From Adiantum capillus-veneris (lineage: Eukaryota > Streptophyta > Polypodiopsida > Polypodiales > Pteridaceae): DNA of 64,000 bases. Of the stretch, positions 33,274 through 44,882 are shown one piece after another. The stretch covers positions 19,543,991-19,607,990 of the forward strand of contig CM043942.1 of NCBI GenBank assembly GCA_014529385.2, written 5' to 3'. The translations under genes were made by a program, and so were the position numbers. Below the pieces are notes generated by a model. It was not told where the DNA came from. It made no database searches and worked only from the letters and a program-made list of their open reading frames with translations. How positions within the stretch are numbered: position 1 is the first letter of the stretch; the number at the start of each line of letters is the position of its first letter.

Positions 33274-35250
33274 TTATCGTGTAAAGCAAGGTCCATGGAC
33301 GAGGATAATAGATAACGTGTTGAAACGCTGTGGCAAGGGGAATAGAATCGATAGACAATGTTTTATTGCAAGGGGGGCAACACCGCCATTGACACTAGCA
33401 TAGTATGCTCTCTTCCCGGCTTCCAAACAACACATTGCAGATTTATGCCACTTGTGATTGGACGGAACCTCAAGGCCAATGTGCTTAAAGCTCTCAACAA
33501 CTTCAAGTGTCTCATTGTTGTACACCATTAGGAGGAGAGTGGGGTGAGAGAGGGCCATTTAATTTGCCATGGCCTTAGGAAGGAGTTTAGGGGAAGGGCA
33601 AATGGTTGGTTGCCAAGTGGATTGAAACCCACCATTTCACATGTGCTTATAAGATTCTCCTAGAATTCCATTCATTTTTTAAAGAATGATGATTTTTTAT
33701 CAGTTGGGGAAGAAACCGCCATGGTTTTGGACCACCTTCAATGCATAGCTATCAAGTGCAAATACTTTTAGTGAGTGGGGGAATTAAAAAATGCCTCTTA
33801 AATTGTGTGCTTGCAAGTACACACACTATCGCTCAGGAAGAGAATGGGCAATTGTTGGATTGCGAATGACTGGTTCTCACATAGCCCTTGACCAAAGGCC
33901 TTCATGTCCACTCACTGTGCCGCTTGTCTCCCATTAAATGCTCAAGCGTTCCTTGTGGCAGCTTTTGGCAGTCTGCATCTGTGTGCTCCTATCCACGTCA
34001 AGCACACCATCTTTTTTATTAAGTGCTCATCGATCTCTAGTGTGCCTTGTGACAGCTTTTGGCAGTCCATAGCTGCCCGTCGCTATCCACTCCTATCCAT
34101 GTCAACCTTTGAAGCTATTTTTGATAGCACACGTAGCCATGCAATTTAATTCAAGACCACAATTTCAAAAAGTAACCTATTTTATGTAGGCTTTTGAAGG
34201 GGCCAAACCAACCATTTCAAATGGAGACACTAGGAAAATCCACCGATTCTAAATGGAAACCAGTCAAATCTTGTGGGAAACCATGCACCGACCTATTTTT
34301 GAGTATTTTTTATCACTTTCTAAAAGAAAAGGGAATCTCACATTAGCATAATACAAAAACTAATGAGATTGCTAAACTGCCAAAATAAGTGGCCCTCCTA
34401 GATCCCATACTTCTCCCTGATGAATGCATGGCTTCTCCTTATGTTTGGTTTTCACAAGCATAACCTTTCTTTTGGATTCATTCACAATCAGCCCACTATG
34501 CAAGCAAAAGCTCTCAAGGACAAACATAAGCTTTTGTGCATCCTCTAAAGTGAAGCACTACATCATCCACATACAACAAAGCATGATTACCGCATTGCAA
34601 ATAGTGCCCTCTTCAATGCCTTCTTCTTGCATAAAGACAAGTACCATTTGTTCCAATTGATTGATGCATAGACCAAAGAGAGTCGGTCACCCCAATAGTG
34701 CTTGCAATTTTTTTTGAAATTCCTCTTTCATGTGCAATTTGACACATCCATGTCTCATAGATTCGAGAAACCGCTTGCATAAACTCACTTGGCACTTGGA
34801 GTTCTTCCATCCTTCTCCACAAATCGTTACATGTGGTCATATAAAAGGATTTCTTAAAGTCCACAAAGCAACAATACAATCGTTTGCCTTCCAACCTACT
34901 TTCCTCCATGAGAACACGAAGAGTTACAAGATGATCAATGGTGCTATTTCATCGACAAAAATTGCTTGTTTTTTTGCATGCTTGCCATTCTCTTCAGCTC
35001 AATCACTCAATTTTATCTCCATTATGCACCAAAACAACTCTTCCATAAGAGACCAAATCAATATAGTCCGATAAATATTTACATTTTTCACATCCCCGTC
35101 TTTATAAAATTAGTGCTCCAATCACAAGGCATACCCTGTTGAAGTGCAAGGTTGAAGATAGGCACACATCCACTCATGTGTAAAATCTCTTATCCATTTA
35201 ATCATTTCCGGCTTGAAACCTTGAGGCCAACTTTTTGAGCCCGTTGCATA
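33274..35250 (-). pseudogene. LINE (non-LTR) reverse transcriptase remnant
   Basis: Read from right to left on the minus strand, there are RT pieces: CCFVDFKKSFYMTTCNDLWRRMEEL (34613-34909), a decayed YADD region, a GLIVN-like segment near 34480, and ESFKHIGLEVPSNHKW plus CLEAGKRAYYA (33274-33558), the post-RT segment. The catalytic region is destroyed by frameshifts and stops. LINE RT primes on nicked DNA. No poly-A tail or target duplication was identified. Confidence 0.75.
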
Positions 35251-36180
35251 CATCCTTTATAGTAAAGAAAGAGGGCATACATGAGAATAAACAATAGAAT
35301 GACATCTTTCCATCATTTGGTTGCTCATATAGCTACCTACAATATGTGTACATATCCAAAGGACTCAAGTTAAAAAAAATCTCAATGCGTTTGCCTCTCA
35401 AATTCCTCCAATGCCTTGTATGTATGCAATGACTTTGATAGTTTTCTTTGTCCATAGTTGCATCTAACTTTATCAAGGACTTTCATGTATCTTGACATTC
35501 TTTATCAAACCACTGTAAGGTCTTTGCCACCCTTGGAGAGGGGATTCCCATGTAAAGGAATACATATCAGGCCATCCTAGTCATAAACAAAAGTTACTAT
35601 TTTTGGCAATTTTTCCACCTCTGATGAGCTAATGATAAATATATTGTTGTAAGATTTTCAAAAATGAAAATTTTACTATTTTGTCATTTTTGTCCAAATA
35701 GAAAGTTTTCACCTAGACGCGATCATCTCGTCAAAATCTACTCCGTCCTGGATTTCCATAAAAATAGCTAATTGCTCCAAAAACTGCTAAATATAACAGG
35801 TGTGTGCATCTGAAACCTTAGCTTATCATCCTCAAGCTTGTCTTTTAATAGCAACTTTCAGAATTAAATTCTGATAAGCCAAGCTCACTCTAGACAATTA
35901 ATTTTCATCCTAGTGTTAATAAATTAATTCCTAAGTCTAAGGTATGCATATGTATGCATGTGCATGTGTATGTATGCCCGTAAATGATCCATATCCATGG
36001 ACCCATCTCTTATAGAATAATTGATTTTAGCATGGAGGCACTACATGAGGTGTATCACCCAAAAGGGTAAAGAGGGACACCTCTAATGGTTAAGTAGGAG
36101 CTTGTGACACCTCTACTCATTCTTTTAGCAAGAGGGGGCGAGCTAGGGAGGTTTGGGGCTGATTTGGGCAACAAGGAACC
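35251..36180. other. no gene recognised
   Basis: AT-rich DNA; the TATGTATGCATGTGCATG run near 35945-35985 is a short irregular repeat. Confidence 0.5.
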
Positions 36181-36188
36181 TCCAAACC

Positions 36189-36199
36189 CTATATAAATG
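36189..36199 (+). promoter_or_regulatory. TATA-like box in a possible LTR/leader region
   Basis: CCTATATAAAT precedes a C/A-rich stretch and lies about 870 bp upstream of a gag-like ATG at 37058. It may be the promoter of an LTR whose limits I cannot define. Confidence 0.35.
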
Positions 36200-36373
36200 G
36201 CATTCACACTCAATTTTAGACACACTTGAACACACATTAGAGATAGGGAGACTCTGGTGCTATGGCTACTCATTGGTGAAGATTCAACAAGGCTTTGAGA
36301 GATCAATAACTCCACACCACATTTGGGTAATGTAAATCTCTTAATTAATCAAGTTATTGTCAATCTCTTCTCT

Positions 36374-36490
36374 CAATTGGAATCCTTTTCAATTGAGAGC
36401 TGCCATATTATTATTCAATTGGAATCCTTTCCAATTACTACCATATTATTATCCAATTGGAATCCTTTCCAATTGCTACTCTATTATCAA
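36374..36490. repeat. palindrome-based tandem repeat, 3 units
   Basis: CAATTGGAATCCTTTCCAATT, itself a near-palindrome, begins at 36374, 36416 and 36454 with ATATTATTAT spacers (periods 42 and 38 bp). The first unit has one base changed. Confidence 0.95.
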
Positions 36491-36600
36491 ATTCTATACT
36501 CTTTTTTACCTATCCTCAATTGAAAATAAAAAATCATTATACCTATTTTATGATAATGTCTCTACATTGCAACGTAAGGAAGGTCTCACTGCTCGATTGC

Positions 36601-36774
36601 ATAATCAATTGTGGTGATTGCATGCACAATTCTTCATCAATGTAACATAGATGCTTCTATAATCAATTATGGTGATTGCATGCACAATTCTTCATCAATG
36701 TAACATAGATGTTTGTATAATCAATTGTGGTGATTGCATGCAAAATTCTTCATCAATGTAACATAGATGCTTGC
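36601..36774. repeat. 58-bp tandem repeat, 3 units
   Basis: Units at 36601, 36659 and 36717 share GGTGATTGCATGCA and TTCTTCATCAATGTAACATA. Only a few substitutions separate them. Confidence 0.97.
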
Positions 36775-37057
36775 ATGAATTAGCTAATCATATTCAAGAA
36801 TTTTGTCCTACTAAAATGATGGATTGTTCTTACGAGTAGATATAAGTGATTAATCATGTGATTAGTGTATGGGTTATAATGCATGTTATCATAAGATTAT
36901 GGCTATACTACGTAAGCATATGTTTTTGATTTGATGTGTGGAATAACCCTATATGGTTTGGAATGAAAGCACTTATAATCATTTATCCTACTTCCATTGG
37001 ATTCTTATACTTTAGCTTACAACTTCTCTAAGTTAAGTTAAGTATCTAGTAGTGGGG

Positions 37058-37215
37058 ATGGCACCTAAGAGAACTCGCTATGGTGGATCACATGATCACG
37101 AAGCCGGAACCAGTGATGATAAAGGCAAATGAAAGGCCCCAATGAATGAGGATGTGCCACTCATCCCACAAAGTGATGTTATTGCTCAAGAACAGGTAGG
37201 AAATTTCTTTTTGTT
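37058..37215 (+). pseudogene. possible gag N-terminus of an unknown LTR element
   Basis: ATG at 37058 opens MAPKRTRYGGSHDHEAGTSD, then a TGA at 37130-37132, then KAPMNEDVPLIPQSDVIAQE in the same frame. The basic, Ser/Asp-rich start resembles gypsy gag N-termini but no capsid domain follows. The TGA fits an Arg CGA codon. Weak assignment. Confidence 0.3.
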
Positions 37216-38322
37216 CCTTGCATCACAAATAAATAGGAAGGGGAAAACTACCTAAACATTGGGTCATTCCCAATTCAAAACCGCATCAATTGAATTTGTT
37301 AATTTTCTTGAGTTGTAGTAATAGGGAAAGATTGCTTGGAAAGTAGTTTGTTTGCTCATAGGACAGAAATGTTTGCCTAGTAGAAGAACTCTCAAATCTT
37401 CTTCATTCAAAATTCCTATACTGATATAGTCAAAACTCCCTTTGATATCTAGGGAGGAGAGCTTAGCAGAGTGAACACTAAAGAAGTGCATATCATTGCA
37501 CACATCTTGTGGGTTGGTCCCCAGAATGCAAGATAATACTTGCGGGTTGGTGCCTAGGTTGCAAGTTAGTTACTGCAGATTTGTACACAGGTTGTAGGAC
37601 AATTTAGTTGTATGGGAAACTAAAGACACCGGGAGCTATAAACTCTTGCCAAGAGGAGTGAAATCTTGGGGTTTAGATATTTTAATGAAGAGGAGTCGTA
37701 TATTGTTATTCTTCTAAGAAAGATTGTCTTGGTGCCGATTTGATAATGGTTGAAGGGCTGTCTTAACAAACTTGTGCCGATGTGATAATGGTTGAAGGGT
37801 TGTCTTAACGAACTTGTGATGGGAACCTTAAAAAGGAACTTTGTGTATGAACAATCATGTTGTAGTAATTAGAAAACAAGAAAAACAAAGTGTGAGTGTG
37901 GGGGTGGAAAGTTGGTACTGGCTCAGGTTGCCAGTTAAGGATGGGTAGTCTCGATTAGTCGAGAAACTCTCCGCTCCTCATTGATAGCAAAAGCAAAACT
38001 AGAGACTCATTGCCAGCCAAGAGTTGAGAAGTCCCAATTGTACGTGCCTCTGAAAATTATGGAGAAAAAGGCATTTGGGGTTTCTCTCTTTTGGAAGGTG
38101 AGAATTAGGAACATCAAATTATTATGTTAGTTCGTGCTTTCCCTATGAGACAGGGCTAGGGCCCCTTTTCAATGGCTTGGACTCAAGTTACTTGGTGACG
38201 AGAGTCTATCCATTATAAATCTTGTCTATCTGACTATGCTTTTCTCAATTGATTAGGGCCTAGCGACCTGTCAGGTACCCTCCTTTTGCCAAATGGATAT
38301 GGGAACGGGGTGTGGACCTCAC
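37216..38322. other. probable LTR region of the following gypsy element; no gene
   Basis: The DNA just before the primer site at 38326 should be its 5' LTR, ending CTCACA at about 38323. I cannot place the LTR start because the 3' LTR has been lost. Confidence 0.45.
37731..37818. repeat. 43-bp tandem duplication
   Basis: GTGCCGAT(T/G)TGATAATGG followed by TTGAAGGG.TGTCTTAAC.AACTT occurs twice in a row. Confidence 0.95.
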
Positions 38323-38325
38323 ATG

Positions 38326-38337
38326 TGATATCAGAGC
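38326..38337 (+). other. primer binding site, tRNA-Met type, one mismatch
   Basis: TGATATCAGAGC differs in one base from TGGTATCAGAGC. It marks the 5' side of the gypsy element 38326-42999. Confidence 0.7.
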
Positions 38338-38386
38338 CTAGGTTAGGAAACTGGAAAAATCGTTATTGTTTGTAAATTTGGAAAAA

Positions 38387-39001
38387 ATGAGTTTGAGACT
38401 TAAGTTCGAAAACTTACCAGCATTGATGTTTCAGGAAGATGCCAACGTTGAGTATTGCAAGTTCAAGACCTTTGAGATAATGTATTATGAGGCTTGTCGT
38501 TCTTTAAATTTTGCGTTTCGATGCAACATGATGAAGATTGTGATGAAGGCTTCTCTCCTCCATCAACAAGAATCCAAAGGGGATGGGAACTTGCGTGGGA
38601 TTGCAAAGTTGGCATCTTCTACAACAATGTGAGGAAGCTCGGATGCCTCTCTCTGATCTAAAGAAGCTTCGGTGGGGGAAGTGCTGCGAGTTATCCAGCT
38701 TTACTACTTTGTTGGTACTACTAGGGATGACTACACTGTTATCTTTGAAGATGGCCTTGACATGACCTTAAATGAATGGATTTTCAATCAAGTGGTGAAA
38801 GTGATCCCTACTTATAGGATCAAGCCCATTTCTATCCCTGATATCTTTCCTCAAAATAAGAGTCTTGTATTCTATGAACCCCGCAAAGATGTGTATAAGA
38901 GCTACTACACAAACGAAATAGTGGATTGTAAAAACTTATCCACAAATACCTATCGATTGTACCACTATGTCCCTAGAAATCTAGCTCTAAGAATCATATA
39001 G
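38387..39001 (+). pseudogene. unrecognised reading frame between primer site and gag
   Basis: From ATG 38387 (MSLRLKFENLPALMFQEDAN) one frame of about 204 codons runs to TAG at 38999-39001, broken only by TGA at 38630-38632 and 38654-38656. Both fit CGA codons hit by C-to-T. The second half is rich in aromatic residues (IQLYYFVGTTRDDYTVIFED; YRIKPISIPDIFPQNKSLVF). I do not recognise a family and it has no gag motif. AATAAA strings at 39034 and 39109 lie just after the stop. It could be a captured host coding sequence or a lineage-specific element gene. Confidence 0.45.
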
Positions 39002-39197
39002 CTTTTCAGCAGAGCTAGCTTTTGTGTAATAGAATAAAAAGATGTCCATCTAGCTTCTTGATGAGATCTCAACTTTGTACATATCTTGATTTATGGAATC
39101 TTGAATTTAATAAAGATAGTTGCTTTCCAATTTTTGTCTTGAGTTGTGGAAGTTTAAAGCACTTGGTATTGCGTAGGTACCATCAAATGCTTTATAC

Positions 39198-39913
39198 ATG
39201 GCCGTGCAGGAGAAAAAAATTCTCATGAAACAAGCCCAACCACCCACATTCAAAGGCGAGGGAACCCATATTGAGTGCGATGTTGAAGCTTGGATTGAGG
39301 CAATGGAAGACTAATTCAAAGCTGCAGGGACCCAACCTGGAAACCAAACTCTGCTTGCAATGTTTCTCTTGCTGGCGATGCAAAAATATGGTGGAAACAA
39401 CATTGCAAGGACTTGGGTGTTTGAGGATCTTCTTAGTCTTGGGAGGATATAAAAGAAGCGATTACAACATGATATCTTCCACCCGCTCATTGAGACGCCA
39501 AGATGAATGAGTTCTTTGCTCTAAAATAGCTATCCTTATCGGTGGGAGAGTACTACTCCAAATTTGTAACCTTGCGAAGATATGCCGCAAAAATGTCCAT
39601 TGAGCAACAGGTAGCACGATTCTGTCAAGGATTGAATCATCCCTTGGATACACATCTCGAAGCAATGAGACCCACATCACTTTAGGATGCTCTATTAAGG
39701 GCAACACCTTTGGCTAAAGAGACGGCTAGGAATTAGGGAAGAGAAAACTTTAGAAACCAAAGGGCCAGGCCAAACAATTGGAGCCCTAGGCCTGCTAATT
39801 AAGCTTATCAACCTTGCCCTATAGTAGCAGCAACTACAATCACTTAACCACAACATCCAAATGTTCGTTGCTTTGAGTGTAATGACTTGGGCCATTATAG
39901 GAGTCACTATCCT
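39198..39913 (+). pseudogene. gypsy gag with zinc knuckle
   Basis: ATG at 39198 gives MAVQEKKILMKQAQPPTFKG; FKGEG..VEAWIEAMED and LAMFLLAGDAKIWWKQH, in shifted frames, are the capsid domain, and ALKQLSLSVGEYYSKFVTLR and FCQGLNHPLD follow. The knuckle at 39869-39913 reads CFECNDLGHYRSHY, with the last Cys changed to Tyr. Several frameshifts occur. Confidence 0.75.
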
Positions 39914-40075
39914 AGAAGAAATGTAGCAACAACTGCAAATGCCATTCCTGTAGCAACAAATGGTAGAGGCCAACATGTTTGTTATGGAGGAAGGAACACA
40001 GGAAGAGGTCGTGGAAGAGGAGCAATGGCTCAAACTCATGCCATTATAATGGAAGAGCCAACAGTAGGAGACCAA

Positions 40076-40633
40076 GCTGAAGAGAGAGCAACTTTACATG
40101 CCGCTATTGACAACCCTAATGCTCGCCAACAATATGCAGTCATTCAAGCACGAGGATCTCGCCAAGGTGAACAAATCAAATTCTTAATTGATTGTGGAAG
40201 AACACACTCATTTCTCTCTCCTAAATGCATGAGGAAACTAAAACTAGACCATTATCCTGCTCAAAGGTTAATTGTAGAACTAGCAAACGGAGAGGAAGTC
40301 CTAACTCAACATACAGTAGGACAAGTAGAATTTGAACTAGGGGAATACTCTACTTCTGCTCACTTTCGTACTTTACCTCTAGGAATATACGATGGGATAT
40401 TGGGAATGGAATGGTTGAAGCAAAACCAAGCTCATATTCACTGTGCACAAGGTAATTTTACTTTTACAAACAAATTAGGGAATGAAGTTCTAGTTCAAGG
40501 GAAGAATGGGAAACCTAAAGCTCACTTAGTTAAGGCTAGTAGACTTCTTAAGGATTTACAAAAGGGTCAGCAGTTCTATGCTGTTAAACTCAATAAGGTA
40601 GAAGACACAGATTCAAACTTTCAACCTGATTAG
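40076..40633 (+). pseudogene. gypsy protease
   Basis: KFLIDCGRTHSFLSPKCM aligns with the active site, where DSGATHSF is typical, so Ser and Ala are changed though the Asp is kept. GIYDGILGMEWLKQNQAHIH is the second conserved region. It lies in a 248-codon frame (39887-40633) that starts in the gag spacer and ends in TAG. Confidence 0.85.
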
Positions 40634-41482
40634 TTGAGAGAGTATTCAGATGTGTTCCCTGAGGATCTTACAAGTCTTCCACCTAGAGAAGTTGATCACA
40701 AAATTGAGACTATCCCTGGTTGTGAACCCATTTTAAAGAGACCATATAAAATGTCACTCTTTTAAGCAATTGAACTCAAAGAGCAACTTAGGCAACTTAT
40801 TGAGCAAGGATTTATCCGACCAAGTACTTCTCCTTGGGGTGCTCCAACAGTCCTTTTCCAAAAGAAGAAGGATGGGTCTTTACGACTTTGCATAGACTAC
40901 CGTGGGCTTAATCAAGTTACTGTTAAGAACAAGTACCCCATTCCTAGGATTGATGAGCTATTGGATAGGCTACACGGGGCTAAGATCTTCACAAAGATTG
41001 AACTTTGCTCTGGGTATTATCAGATAAGAATCAAAGATTCAGACAATCCAAAGACGATTTTCAATACTAGATATGGACATTATGAGTTCACAGTATTGTC
41101 TTTTGGTCTTACTAATGCTCTTGCAAGCTTCAATCAACTAATGCAAGATATTTTTAGACCTTACCTAGATGATTTTTTCTTGGTTTTCTTTGATGACATC
41201 TTGATCTATTTTAAAGATGAGGCAGATCATGAAGAGCACGTTCGTAAAGTATTACAACTCTTACGTCAGCATCAGCTTTATGCTAAGAAGAGTAAATGTA
41301 ACTTTTGTTCTTCCCAAGTCAACTATCTTGGCTTTATTATATCTTCCAAAGGTATCTCAGTCGACCTAGATAAAGTTAAGGACATCATAGAATGGTCTCA
41401 ACCTACTTCTGTCAGTGAAATAAGGGGATTTCTTGGAATAGGATATTTGTCAAGGATTATGCTCTCATCGCAGCATCTTTAA
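40634..41482 (+). pseudogene. gypsy reverse transcriptase
   Basis: In the same frame as the protease past a TAG: VFPEDLTSLPP, a TAA near 40764, [54 protein letters not shown] and [16 protein letters not shown]. The catalytic Asp pair in FFDD is intact. The thumb [16 protein letters not shown] and [11 protein letters not shown] follow. It copies element RNA into DNA. Only two stops interrupt it. Confidence 0.88.
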
Positions 41483-42117
41483 CAGAATTACTAAAGAAAG
41501 GAAAGAGGATCTAATGGAGAGCAGAACACAAGGCCAATTTTGCAAAGTTAAAAGGATACCTAATATTAGCCTCAATTATTAAACTTCCAGATTTTAGCAA
41601 AGAGTTTGAAGTTATAGCAGATGCTAGCAAACTCGCTTTAGGGGGAGTCCTTACTCAAGAAGGTAGGCTTGTAGCCTATACTTCTCGAAAGCTTAGAGAT
41701 CATGAGAAAAATTACCCGACCCATGACTTGGAACTCTTAGCAATTGTCCATGCATTAAAGCTATGGAGACATTATTTTCTCAGTTGCAAATTTCAGTTAG
41801 TCACTGATCATAAAAGCTTGAAGTGGATCTTTACACAACCCAATCTCAACATGAGGCAAAGAAGATGGATTGAACTTCTTCAAGAATACGACTTTGACAT
41901 AAAGTTTAGACTGGGGAAGGAAAATGTAGTTGCAGATGGACTTAGTCACAAAGATTTCCTTAGTGCTATCTCTATACGTAATAATCCTATGTGGGAAAGA
42001 ATTAAGGAAGCATCCTTGAAAGACCCAGATTATCAGCAGTTATCCTTGCAGATTCAACAAGGCATAACACCTGAGACAAAGAATACTCTATTCAAGAGGG
42101 ATGTCTTTATTTTTTGA
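41483..42117 (+). pseudogene. gypsy RNase H and linker
   Basis: ADASKLALGGVLTQ holds the first catalytic Asp, THDLELLAIVHALKLWRHY the Glu, VTDHKSLKWIFTQPNLN the next Asp and ENVVADGLSHK the last. A frameshift near 41490 separates it from RT, then the frame 41728-42117 is open. RNase H degrades the template RNA. Confidence 0.85.
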
Positions 42118-42999
42118 CAAAGGCTTTGTGTACCTAAGGACCCAACATTGAAGAAAGCAATCCTATTTGAGGCTCATGATAGCCCAACTTCAGGTCACCC
42201 TGGGTATGCAAAAACCTTAAATGCTGTTAGAAGAAGCGACTTTTGGCCAGCCAGGAATGAAGGGGTATGTTCTTCGCTATGTGAAGCAATGTCTCTCCTG
42301 CCAACGGATTAAAGCTAAAAGATTCAAACTACCTGGACAACTTCAACCTCTTGATATACCTCAAATGAAATGGGAGTGTATCAATATGGACTTTGTCACA
42401 GGATTACCCTTTGTTGGAGGCTATGATTCAATATTTGTTGTTGTTGATATGCTTACTAAGGTAGCCTCTGATATTAGCCGAATCTTTGTGAAGGAAATCT
42501 TTAGACTTCATGATCTACCTAAGAGAATTGTTAGCGAGACAGGGATACCTCAAAATTTTGGACTTCATTCTTTCAAGTATTGGGACACAACTATGTTTTA
42601 GCACAACATATCATCCTTAGATAGATGGTCAGACTGAAAGAGGAAACGAGGTGATTGAGGACATTCTTAGAGCATATTGTTCACAGGAGCCAAAGAAATG
42701 GATCCAATATCTTCCTTTGGTTGAATATGCCTATAATTCCTCTGACCATAGAAGCATAAGCATGTCACCATTTAAGGCTCTTTACGAACAAGAATGTTTA
42801 GCTCCATTAAACTTCTCAGATCCTACTATCAAGGTAGAAGCCTCAAAGAAAATGCTTGAAGACGTGGAAGCTCAAACCAAGGTGATTCATAAGGATATTC
42901 AAGCTACTCAAGACAGACAAAAATATTATGGAGATAAGAAGAGATCAAATCGAATCTTTAAAGAAGGAGACAAGGTATTCCTTAGGTTGTGTAATGCGT
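42118..42999 (+). pseudogene. gypsy integrase, truncated at C-terminus
   Basis: Zinc-binding part: GHPGYAKTLNAV ... CLSCQRIKA. Core: WECINMDFVTGLPFVGGYDSI and FVVVDMLTKVA give the first Asp; the second region IVSETGIPQNFG has lost the usual SDR; then DGQTERGNEVIEDILRAY holds the Glu. Three frames are separated by indels. After KEGDKVFLRL the element stops at about 42990, before the GPF domain and 3' LTR. Confidence 0.82.
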
Positions 43000-43250
43000 A
43001 GGTTTAACGTGTTTGTTAGAATCTGTTAGTGTTAAAATGTGCAGGTTTTTTGTTAGGTTTGCTAAGATCTATAATGTGCAGGTGTTAGTAGATCTGTTAG
43101 TTGGTGTAAATCTGTAATGTGTTGCATGAGTAGATTGAGTACTCTGTGAGTGAACAATTTTGCTATGTTAGTTAGTGTAGACAGTGAACAATAGAGTAGA
43201 CAATGAGAAGTAGAGTAGATAGTGAGCAATCGAGTTGACTGTCTGTGAGT
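43000..43250 (+). repeat. GT/AG-rich leader DNA of a related gag-pro element (left flank)
   Basis: Composed of short TGTTAG, GTAGA and GTGAG strings, like the reverse complement of 52360-52480 in the leader of the neighbouring element. With the right flank 53358-53640 it forms one interrupted sequence, because the element between them is flanked by GTGCA on both sides. Confidence 0.55.
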
Positions 43251-43255
43251 GTGCA

Positions 43256-43835
43256 AGTGCGCGTATGTCGCACGTGTCAATGCAAGGAACTTGCCGATAC
43301 ACCGTGTGCGAGCCACAAATGGCTCCAAGCACACAACAAGCTTAAACTAGTAAGCTGAAAGAAGGCGATGGTGTGTCACTCACCGCTCTACGCTTGCTTC
43401 TGGGAGGATTCCTCGCCGCGAAGAAGAAGGAGACGCCGCTATGCCGCGCTCAACCGCTTCACCGCTGTCGTGCCTTCGTAATGCTCGATCGCCCACACAC
43501 ACTCTCTCTCTCACACACACATACACACACACAAGGAGGTGAAGAAGAAGAAGATGGAGATGGAGATGGAGCAAGAGCACTCTTCTATTGCACAAATGAG
43601 AGAATGAGTGAATTTTAGGTTTAGTTGACTTTTATATGAGCTCGCCCCATTCACACTTGGGCGCCCATGATTAGCCAACTAATCCCTTGAATGTTCCAGT
43701 TAGAGTGCACCTCTCATCGGCGATCACTCTTACCCTTTTCCTATTGGACCGACAAGCCGGTACCTGACTCTACCAAATAAATAATACAATGTCCGCCATA
43801 GGTGATAGGGTGTCCGTGAGCTGTGAGGGTTAACA
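43256..43835 (-). repeat. LTR copy A (outer, 3' LTR of the insertion)
   Basis: 580 bp. Its first base is A where other copies have T (AGTGCGCG vs TGTGCGCG). It shares diagnostic bases with copy D: ACCCTTTTCC, CTACCAAATAAATA and GAGCTCGCCCC. It lacks about 20 bp present in B and C near the right end. A TATA box (minus strand CATATAAAAGTC) is at about 43628-43639. Confidence 0.9.
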
Positions 43836-44276
43836 TGCCCCCCTTCCTGATGTAGATTCCGTCCTCGGAAGCTATTGAGTTGAAGCTCGTTCGTCGAGGT
43901 GGAAGAGCATTTGAGATGAATGTCCTTAGCCTTCTTCAGTCACTGCAAAATCAAACAACATTGGCACAGTAATTGCATTCTCATAAGCGATTAAAAAGCA
44001 TATGCAGTTTTAGGCAGACAAATTGATTGGCAACAGAATTTTAAACAATTTGTCAGCAATAAACATTAAATTGCAATGTAATCAAATGCATAAACAGATG
44101 TAAAGGTAAAAAATTAAACAAGTCTGGGGTCACTAATTTAACGGTCGAAAGGCACTAGAGATCTACTATTAATACCATGGATAAGCTTCTTAATTTTCTC
44201 TGGTCAATTAAGTTGTTTAATCGCGAGAGCCAAGTATTTCATGTTCGAGGGCTGACTAGAGGCTATACCTAGAAAA
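43836..44276 (-). repeat. 441-bp spacer between LTR A and B (3' UTR plus polypurine tract)
   Basis: Same sequence as 44883-45323 and 45928-46366. On the minus strand it ends in a purine tract (AGGAAGGGGGGCA) just before the LTR, so it is the 3' untranslated end of the element. Confidence 0.9.
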
Positions 44277-44882
44277 TGTGCGCGTATGTCGCACGTGTCA
44301 ATGCAAGGAACTTGCCGATACACCATGTGCGAGCCACAAATGGCTCCAAGCACACAACAAGCCTAAACTAGTAAGCTCAAAGAAGGCGATGGTGTGTCAC
44401 TCACCGCTCTACGCTTGCTTCGTGGAGGATTCCTCGCCGCGAAGAAGAAGGAGACGCCGCTACGCCGCGCTCAACTGCTTCACCTCCGTCGTGACTTTGT
44501 AATGCTCGATCGCCCACACACTCCCTCTCTCTCCCTCTCTCACTCTCTCTCTCTCTCACACACACAAAGAGATGATGAAGAAGAAGAAGGAGATGGAGCA
44601 AGAGCACTCTTCAATTGCACAAATGAGAGAATGAGTGAATTTTAGGTTTAGTTGACTTTTATATGAGCTCACCCCATTCACACTTGGGCGCCCATGCTTA
44701 GCCAACTAATCCCTTGAATGTTCCAGTTAGAGTGCGCCTCTCATCGGCGATCACTCTTACTCTTTCCTATTGGACCGACAAGCCCGATACTTGACTCTAC
44801 CAATAAATAATACAATGTCCACCGTAGGTTACAACGTCCGTCTCGTAGGTGATAGGGTGTCCGTGAGCCGTGAGGGTTAACA
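44277..44882 (-). repeat. LTR copy B
   Basis: 606 bp, TGTGCGCG to GGTTAACA. Shares ACTCTTTCC, CTACCAATAAATA and CCCTCTCTCTCCCTC with copy C rather than with A or D. Confidence 0.92.

Larger units (their letters stand above)
38326..42999 (+). mobile_element. Ty3/gypsy retrotransposon, 3'-truncated
   Basis: Primer site, extra open frame, gag, protease, RT, RNase H and integrase follow in order. It breaks off inside the integrase C-terminal region near 42990, where GT-rich DNA related to the gag-pro element leader begins. No 3' LTR is left. RT keeps its motifs, but other domains carry stops and changed residues. Confidence 0.8.

Noticed and set aside
36601-36774. CRISPR-like array
   Set aside because: Units are directly adjacent without unique spacers and the DNA is plant nuclear; it is an ordinary tandem repeat.
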